NCBI GenBank assembly: GCA_014381105.1
Contig: JACMIO010000114.1
Coordinates: 1 to 5,650, forward strand
Reading direction: 5' to 3'
DNA: 5,650 nt
From: a bacterium
GTDB taxonomy: Archaea; Thermoproteota; Nitrososphaeria; Nitrososphaerales; Nitrososphaeraceae
Position 1 is the stretch's first letter. Every line of letters starts with the position of its first letter. The position numbers and the translations under genes were made by a program. The notes below the pieces were generated by a model. That model saw only the letters and a program-made list of their open reading frames with translations. It was not told the origin of the DNA and made no database searches. This document shows, in pieces, positions 1 through 4,639 of this stretch.

Positions 1-1070
1 GAATCCAATTCTTCATCGTTATCGACGACACGATCATTTAACCCTGGAGCATCCAAATTAAAGTCAGTTCTGTCTTCATTTAACTCAAATCTATACAGGT
101 TTCCATATCCGAGATCTCCTACAAGCGCATTGTTAGAATATTCAGCCCCTAGCTTATCTGAGTTCAAGAATTCAATATCAGTAATTCCGAAGGAATCTAT
201 AAAGCTCAGAATGGGATCCTTATAGTTTGAATTTGGAAAGATTACCAAATCATTTTCTGCTATTCCGCTATCTGAAATTGGACCCATTACAAGTTTCCAT
301 CCACTATTAAATCCCGGGCTCACCAAGTTTATTTCATCGTGTGATTTTTCACCATTTTCCGTATCCCACAAAGTTCCGGTTACTGGATCGACTCCTAGCC
401 CGAAACTATTTCTTATTCCATAAGCCAGATACCAATTTATCGGATCTTCGGGATTGTCACCTTGGAGAGGATTGTTAGGTGCAGGAGAACCATCACTTGG
501 GTTTGTCTTTAAAATTGCACCACTAAAATCTGGATCAGGACCATTAACTATATTTTGATCTTTTCCATTCCTTTGTAGCTCTCCAGTTACTGAATAAAGA
601 TATCCATCGTTACTAACGGCTAATTTGCCTCCTTGATGATTAGTTGCGGGAGTTCCTGGAAGATCCATAAACACTTCCTCATTTGCCAGTTCTGCTCCAG
701 GTCCCAAAGAATATTTGTATATCCTATTTATTACCTCACCATCCTTAACAGTCGCATATAGAAATATATTTTCACCAACTCTTTCTACTCCCAATAGTCC
801 CCGTTCATTCTTAATATCAACATCTAGTGATGCCAATGGTTGACCTTGGAGCATCCCATTACTTACTAATCTTACATTTCCATCTTTCTCTAGAACTATA
901 ATATTATTTTCATCTAAGAATAACATACTCGTTGGAGATGCAAGGCCAGTAACAAAGGATTCCACCTGTAGGTGGGGATCTTTTAATGTAGGCTGCGCGT
1001 ATAACAAATTATTTTGCAAAAGAATTACGAATGAAATAAGGCCAATAGAAAACGCAAGGAATTTTTTCAT
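1..1070 (-). CDS. Secreted PQQ-dependent sugar dehydrogenase-like protein (GSDH/sorbosone dehydrogenase family), 3' end beyond the window
   Basis: I translated this from the minus strand. It starts at ATG 1070-1068 and stays open for 356 codons to the left edge, so the C-terminus is missing. Residues 1-25 form a signal peptide: a basic MKK, a hydrophobic stretch, then a probable cleavage site LLYA/Q. The rest reads as a soluble glucose dehydrogenase-like beta-propeller: GLASPTSM (42-49), RGLLGV (90-95), NHQGGKL (144-150), DGYLYSVTGE (155-164), YGIRNSFGL (217-225) and DEINLVSPGFNSGW (245-258). By family comparison, His145 matches the catalytic base, Arg220-Asn221 match PQQ-binding residues, and the DEIN loop lies near the metal/PQQ site. 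Family members oxidise sugars or aldoses outside the cytoplasmic membrane. The substrate and electron acceptor cannot be read from sequence, and some relatives do not bind PQQ. The segment ending LYRFELNEDRT resembles a late propeller blade, so I infer that roughly 100 residues are missing. A TATA-like box suggests its own promoter. Confidence 0.9.
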   Translation of the reverse strand, partial: MKKFLAFSIGLISFVILLQNNLLYAQPTLKDPHLQVESFVTGLASPTSMLFLDENNIIVLEKDGNVRLVSNGMLQGQPLASLDVDIKNERGLLGVERVGENIFLYATVKDGEVINRIYKYSLGPGAELANEEVFMDLPGTPATNHQGGKLAVSNDGYLYSVTGELQRNGKDQNIVNGPDPDFSGAILKTNPSDGSPAPNNPLQGDNPEDPINWYLAYGIRNSFGLGVDPVTGTLWDTENGEKSHDEINLVSPGFNSGWKLVMGPISDSGIAENDLVIFPNSNYKDPILSFIDSFGITDIEFLNSDKLGAEYSNNALVGDLGYGNLYRFELNEDRTDFNLDAPGLNDRVVDNDEELD

Positions 1071-1093
1071 ACCTTGAACAGTGGAACTGTAAC

Positions 1094-1105
1094 TATTATA
1101 TTTTA
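1094..1105 (-). promoter_or_regulatory. TATA-like box for the sugar dehydrogenase gene
   Basis: Read on the minus strand this is TAAAATATAATA, centred about 29 bases before the ATG at 1070. Archaeal TATA boxes sit about 26-27 bases before the transcription start, so the mRNA would be leaderless or nearly so. In keeping with this, no well-spaced Shine-Dalgarno sequence precedes the start. It lies in the 63-base gap after the CBS gene on the same strand, so read-through from that gene is also possible. I see no oligo-T terminator on the minus strand in this gap. Confidence 0.4.
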
Positions 1106-1133
1106 CCGATGGATATTTCTTTTTCTTTAATAC

Positions 1134-1547
1134 TCAAGTTTCCTCTGACAATATACCATCAACCAGCAATATGCTCCTAAGTTGTCTTGCCAGATCAGTA
1201 ACCGTGACGATACCAACCACTTTCCCGTCTGAAACTATGGGCAACCTACGTATTTTATGATTGACCATTCTCTGAACAGCTACTTCGACAGGAGTATCTG
1301 GGCTGGCATACGTCTGTATCTTGGACATTATTGTGTCTACCTTAACTTTGGAAGATACGAGATCCTTTGTACAGATTTTCTTTACAAAGTCCTTTTCTGT
1401 GATTATCCCGACAGGAACGTTTTCTCTTTCAACAATGAGAGAGCTTATTCGTTTTTCAGTCATAATTTTCGCTGCCTCCTGAGCAGTGATTCCTTCATCG
1501 ATTGAAATCACATTTTTTGTCATTATATCCTGAACTCTATCATTCAA
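1134..1547 (-). CDS. Stand-alone tandem CBS-domain protein, 137 aa, likely adenine-nucleotide binding
   Basis: A small cytosolic protein made of almost nothing but two CBS domains. CBS1 spans about residues 5-62 (VQDIMTKNVISI at the start, GIITEKD at 47-53). CBS2 spans about 70-126 (DTIMSKIQTYASPD at 71-84, RRLPIVSDGKVVG at 100-112, GIVTVTD at 112-118). The G-[IV]-[IV]-T-x-x-D motif closing each domain is the usual ribose/phosphate contact of CBS pairs that bind AMP, ADP, ATP or SAM. No catalytic or DNA-binding domain is fused, so the protein probably acts as a ligand-sensing partner of another protein. The ligand and target are unknown. The start is unusual: TTG at 1547-1545 is the only start codon that keeps the complete first domain, because an in-frame TGA lies two codons upstream. 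An ATG at 1554-1552 is out of frame. The next in-frame ATG is codon 9, which would clip CBS1. The gene is divergent from purQ. Function class is confident, the start less so. Confidence 0.92.
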   Translation of the reverse strand: MNDRVQDIMTKNVISIDEGITAQEAAKIMTEKRISSLIVERENVPVGIITEKDFVKKICTKDLVSSKVKVDTIMSKIQTYASPDTPVEVAVQRMVNHKIRRLPIVSDGKVVGIVTVTDLARQLRSILLVDGILSEET

Positions 1548-1555
1548 TATTCATT
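1542..1555 (-). repeat. 7-base imperfect tandem duplication over the CBS gene start
   Basis: On the minus strand the sequence reads AATGAAT then ATTGAAT, two adjacent 7-mers differing at one base. Copy 1 holds an ATG that is out of frame with the gene. Copy 2 holds the in-frame TTG. Removing one copy would give ATG AAT GAT AGA, which encodes the same N-terminus (M-N-D-R) from an ATG. Confidence 0.7.
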
Positions 1556-1568
1556 CTAAATAACCATC

Positions 1569-1578
1569 AAGATAAAAA
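1569..1578 (-). promoter_or_regulatory. Possible TATA-like box for the CBS gene
   Basis: The minus-strand sequence TTTTTATCTT is centred about 26 bases before the TTG start and about 20 before the out-of-frame ATG. The distance to TTG fits a leaderless archaeal transcript beginning at or near that codon. The match to a TATA box is modest and there is no Shine-Dalgarno sequence to help place the start. Confidence 0.3.
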
Positions 1579-1640
1579 CTTAAGTCCGTAGCGTCAAAAT
1601 TACATTTTAGCTGTCCATATTATTTTGGTGCAACTTTGAA

Positions 1641-1658
1641 TGTGTGTGTGACCTCACA
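1641..1658. promoter_or_regulatory. Candidate operator: (TG)5 run leading into the inverted repeat TGTGA-CC-TCACA
   Basis: Five TG units (1641-1650) run into a perfect inverted repeat with 5-base arms and a 2-base centre (1647-1658). It ends next to the A-rich stretch that leads into the purQ promoter box, and lies in the gap shared with the divergent CBS gene. Its position just upstream of a promoter suits a regulator binding site. I recognise no known archaeal regulator motif, and a repeat of this size can arise by chance. Confidence 0.3.
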
Positions 1659-1661
1659 AAA

Positions 1662-1673
1662 AAATTAAAATTA
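1662..1673 (+). promoter_or_regulatory. AT-rich promoter box for the purQ-purL(-purF) cluster
   Basis: AAATTAAAATTA, preceded by an A-run, is centred about 36 bases before the GTG start of purQ. As an archaeal TATA box it would place the transcription start near 1694 and give a leader of about 10 bases. It is the best candidate in the divergent gap, but its low complexity makes the exact box uncertain. Confidence 0.35.
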
Positions 1674-1680
1674 CTAGTAA
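1671..1680. promoter_or_regulatory. Perfect 10-base palindrome TTACTAGTAA at the purQ promoter
   Basis: The sequence equals its own reverse complement and overlaps the downstream edge of the purQ AT box, between the box and the predicted transcription start. A repressor bound here would block initiation. No specific regulator is recognised, and the function is inferred from position alone. Confidence 0.3.
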
Positions 1681-1703
1681 GAAACAAATAAGATAGATTT
1701 TAG

Positions 1704-2396
1704 GTGAGGACAGGAATAGTAGTTTTTCCAGGAAGTAACTGTGATCGAGATGTACATCATGTTCTAAATGACGTCATGGGAATAAATGCACAATATATTT
1801 GGCACACAGAAGAATCAATTGACGAATATGATGCACTGATTTTACCAGGAGGGTTTTCATATGGAGATAGACTGCGAGCAGGAGTAATAGCAGCTCAAAG
1901 CCCCATAGTAGAAGCAATAAAGAAAAAGGCGCAGGAGGGTTTACCAATTCTTGGCATTTGCAATGGTTTTCAAATATTAGTTGAAGCTGGACTATTACCT
2001 GGTGCATTAGTAAAAAATGTCAAACTAAAATTTTCGTGCAAGTGGTTAAAAATGGAAGTATTGAATGTCAACACACCTTTTACCAACATGTTCAGATTAA
2101 ACGAAGAGATAACTATCCCCATTGCACATGGAGAAGGCCGATTTGTTATATGTAATGATAAAATTCCTGAGCTGAAACGAAACAATCAGATTGTTTTCAA
2201 ATATAAAGATCAAAATCCAAATGGTTCTACCGAAATGATAGCAGCCATATGTAATAAGAAAGGTAATGTCATGGGCCTTATGCCACATCCTGAACGAGCG
2301 TCTGAACCAATTCTGTCACCCAACCAAACAAAGAGCAATGCAGGTCTGATATTCCGTTCATTAAAAAAATTTTTGTCGTCGTATATCAAAAACTGA
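1704..2396 (+). CDS. purQ: Phosphoribosylformylglycinamidine (FGAM) synthase, glutaminase subunit PurQ
   Basis: This is a class I (triad) glutamine amidotransferase of 230 aa, the normal size for the separate archaeal/Gram-positive type subunit. It hydrolyses glutamine and passes ammonia to PurL, which turns FGAR into FGAM in the fourth step of de novo purine synthesis in the cytosol. Key motifs are FPGSNCDRD (8-16), LPGGFSYGDRLRAG (47-60), the nucleophile elbow GICNGFQ with Cys86 (84-90), AHGEGRF (141-147), and MPHPERA with His195 and Glu197 completing the triad (193-199). The start is GTG. It is directly preceded by an in-frame TAG, and the next in-frame start would be Met25, beyond the conserved N-terminal strand. 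The alignment to the usual family start (M, then about six residues before PGSN) also fits GTG. The gene is 14 bases from purL and almost certainly co-transcribed with it. The partner PurS is not encoded nearby. Confidence 0.97.
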   Translation: MRTGIVVFPGSNCDRDVHHVLNDVMGINAQYIWHTEESIDEYDALILPGGFSYGDRLRAGVIAAQSPIVEAIKKKAQEGLPILGICNGFQILVEAGLLPGALVKNVKLKFSCKWLKMEVLNVNTPFTNMFRLNEEITIPIAHGEGRFVICNDKIPELKRNNQIVFKYKDQNPNGSTEMIAAICNKKGNVMGLMPHPERASEPILSPNQTKSNAGLIFRSLKKFLSSYIKN

Positions 2397-2410
2397 ATTG
2401 ATGATATAGA

Positions 2411-4582
2411 ATGCTAACTAAATCAGAAGAAATCTACTTGTTAAAAAAATTAGGGAGGCAGCCCAATCTGTTAGAAATTGATATGATTGATGCTGAATGG
2501 TCAGAGCATTGTTCATATAAGTCATCAAGAAAGTATATAAAATCATTACCATCACGTGGTAAAAGAGTAATAGTCGGACCAGGTTATGATGCTGGAGTAC
2601 TAGATATCGGAGATGATGATGTTATCACAGTTCATATTGAAAGCCACAATCATCCATCTGCAGTTGAGCCCTATGGTGGCGCTGCTACGGGTGTAGGTGG
2701 AGTGATAAGGGACATTATTTCGATGGGAACAAGACCTATAGCCCTGCTTGATGCTCTGAGATTCTCTTCACTTGATAAAGTGAATGAGGCGTCAAAGTCA
2801 AAGTGGTTGTTTAGGAATGTTGTGAAAGGAATAGCAGATTATGGCAATTGCATTGGGATACCCACCGTTGGAGGAGATATTGAATTTGATGATTCATTTA
2901 AAGACTATTGTTTAGTTGATGTGGCTGCAATAGGGCTTGGTAAAAAAGATCAAATCATTTCCAATCATGCAGAAGATGGTGACCTAATAGTACTAGCAGG
3001 TAATCCTACAGGAAAGGATGGAATCCGGGGAGCCTCATTTGCTTCAAAGTTACTTGACGACGATGAAAATAGGTCAGCTGTTCAAATTCCTGATCCATTC
3101 TTGGAGAAATTATTGATCGAAGCTACAATCGAGGCTACCAAGAAAAACTGCATTAATGCTACAAAGGATCTAGGAGGGGGAGGATTGTCTTGTTGTCTGT
3201 CTGAACTCTCTCACCTAGTTGAAAAAGGGTTTGAAGTCGAATTATCCTCCGTGCATACGAAAGTACCCGATATAACTCCAAATGAAATCATGATTTCAGA
3301 ATCCCAAGAAAGAATGATGTACATCATAAATAAAAGCAAAATGTCAATATTTGGTGAAATTTTTACGAAGTATGGTATAACGTACTCTATTATTGGTAAA
3401 GTATGTGGTCAAGATAATCTTAAGATTCTTTATGATGGAAAGCCTCTAGCTAATTTGTCTTGTAGTTTAATGGTCAACGCCCCTCTGGCTAAATGGAAAT
3501 CAAGGCGACCGAACTATTTGGACAAGTTAAGAACAAAAATCAAATTGGAAAAGATGGGCAACTACAATGACATTTTGTTAAGATTACTTGCAAATCCTAA
3601 TATTGGTAACAAAAATTGGGTCTACCAACAGTATGACCATGAAGTGGGTTTGAGAACTGTAATAAAACCCGGTGCTAATGCATCTGTCATAAGAGTAAAT
3701 GACAACAAGTTTGTGTCTATTAAATTAGATGGAAATTCCAAACACTGCTATCTTGATCCTTATCAAGGAATGCTAGGATGTTTGTCTGAGTCGTGTAGAA
3801 ATGTTGTGTGCACGGGAGCACAACCCATTGGCATCATAGATCACCTGCAATTTGGAAGTCCTGAGAATCCATACATTTATTGGACTTTCATAAAATCAAT
3901 AAAGGCAATTATAGATTTTTGCAAATATATGAAAATTCCAGTTGTTGGGGGGAAAGTAAGCTTTTATAATGAAACAATGAATTCTCCTATTAAACCGTCA
4001 CCAGTGATTGGTACTATTGGTCTTATTAAAGGCCAAGCTCACATAACTAACAATATACCAAATGTAGGAAATAAGTTGTTCATTCTAGGTCAAACAAGAG
4101 AAGAATTAGGCGGCTCTGAGTACTTTGAGTTAATTGGCCGCGCAGAATATAGAAGAGTCCCTAAGGTTAATTTGAAAACCGATAAAAAAAATAGATCAGC
4201 TGTACTAGATCTGATAGAAAATGGACTAATTGATTTCGTACATGATTGTTCCAAAGGTGGAATTGGAACAGCATTGGCTGAACTGGCTATCTCTGGAAAT
4301 ATAGGAATAAATATAGATTTGAAAAAAATTCCAAATAGGTGCAAGCGTGATGACTTTTTACTCTTTTCTGAAACCCATTCCAGATTCATAATTGGGAGTA
4401 GCAATCCGGACAAGATTAAGAGGTTCATGAGAAACAGAAAATGTAGTTTTTCCGAAATAGGGCAAACTGATTCTTCTATGAGTCTAAATATACACAATTC
4501 TGGTAAAGAAGTGATAAATTTATCAATCATTGAGTTGGTCCAAAGATACAACACAATGAATAGCACAATGGATGGGATCTAG
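2411..4582 (+). CDS. purL: Phosphoribosylformylglycinamidine (FGAM) synthase, synthetase subunit PurL (small form)
   Basis: This is the ATP-dependent synthetase subunit that uses ammonia from PurQ to convert FGAR to FGAM. Its 723 aa fit the small-form PurL (about 600-750 aa), not the roughly 1,300-aa fused enzyme, so it should work as a PurL-PurQ-PurS complex. Motifs in order are EWSEHCSYK (29-37), ESHNHPSAVEPYGGAATG (77-94, with the histidines of the catalytic region), a VGGDIEFDD-type segment, IPDPFLEKLL, KDLGGGGLS, and then a second AIRS-like half starting around YDHEVGLRT. That half continues with CTGAQPIG, VVGGKVSFYNET, LGQTREELGGSEY, HDCSKGGIG and LFSETHSRFI. The two AIRS-type halves are typical of the family. 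I see no frameshift and no missing key motif. The ATG at 2411 is preferred because the nearby ATG at 2401 meets TAG within three codons. No convincing Shine-Dalgarno sequence is present, consistent with translation within a purQ-purL transcript. Confidence 0.98.
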   Translation: MLTKSEEIYLLKKLGRQPNLLEIDMIDAEWSEHCSYKSSRKYIKSLPSRGKRVIVGPGYDAGVLDIGDDDVITVHIESHNHPSAVEPYGGAATGVGGVIRDIISMGTRPIALLDALRFSSLDKVNEASKSKWLFRNVVKGIADYGNCIGIPTVGGDIEFDDSFKDYCLVDVAAIGLGKKDQIISNHAEDGDLIVLAGNPTGKDGIRGASFASKLLDDDENRSAVQIPDPFLEKLLIEATIEATKKNCINATKDLGGGGLSCCLSELSHLVEKGFEVELSSVHTKVPDITPNEIMISESQERMMYIINKSKMSIFGEIFTKYGITYSIIGKVCGQDNLKILYDGKPLANLSCSLMVNAPLAKWKSRRPNYLDKLRTKIKLEKMGNYNDILLRLLANPNIGNKNWVYQQYDHEVGLRTVIKPGANASVIRVNDNKFVSIKLDGNSKHCYLDPYQGMLGCLSESCRNVVCTGAQPIGIIDHLQFGSPENPYIYWTFIKSIKAIIDFCKYMKIPVVGGKVSFYNETMNSPIKPSPVIGTIGLIKGQAHITNNIPNVGNKLFILGQTREELGGSEYFELIGRAEYRRVPKVNLKTDKKNRSAVLDLIENGLIDFVHDCSKGGIGTALAELAISGNIGINIDLKKIPNRCKRDDFLLFSETHSRFIIGSSNPDKIKRFMRNRKCSFSEIGQTDSSMSLNIHNSGKEVINLSIIELVQRYNTMNSTMDGI

Positions 4583-4604
4583 TCACAAATTTATGTGGAG
4601 TAAG

Positions 4605-4616
4605 TTTTAATTAAAT
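4605..4616 (+). promoter_or_regulatory. Possible promoter box for purF in the purL-purF gap
   Basis: TTTTAATTAAAT contains the palindrome TTTAATTAAA and is centred about 30 bases before the purF ATG. That spacing fits a TATA box giving a leaderless or very short-leader purF transcript. purF may therefore be transcribed both from the purQ promoter and from here. The sequence is low in complexity, so the call is tentative. Confidence 0.3.
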
Positions 4617-4634
4617 CCATCTGGAAGAATGGAT
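4615..4634 (+). repeat. Small inverted repeat ATCCAT-N8-ATGGAT just before purF
   Basis: Two perfect 6-base arms (4615-4620 and 4629-4634) are separated by 8 bases and end 5 bases before the purF ATG. The hairpin would be weak and has no T-run directly after it, so it is not a typical terminator. It could be a binding site or could modulate purF translation. A further ATGGAT lies at 4568-4573 in the end of purL. Chance is a real alternative. Confidence 0.25.
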
Positions 4635-4639
4635 AGAGA

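Noticed and set aside
1257..1505. An 82-codon open frame on the plus strand
   Set aside because: It lies wholly inside the CBS gene on the opposite strand, whose protein is clearly conserved. The plus-strand translation shows no recognisable domain.
1774..2288. Three overlapping minus-strand open frames of 63-77 codons
   Set aside because: They are antisense to purQ, which has an intact catalytic triad. Their translations look like composition artefacts.
2363..2374. A7T5 run near the end of purQ as a terminator
   Set aside because: It lies inside coding sequence (Leu-Lys-Lys-Phe region) and purL follows closely, so a strong terminator there is unlikely.
4090..4566. A 158-codon minus-strand open frame
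   Set aside because: It is antisense to the conserved C-terminal half of purL. Its hydrophobic and Ser-rich translation is what the complement of this coding sequence gives.
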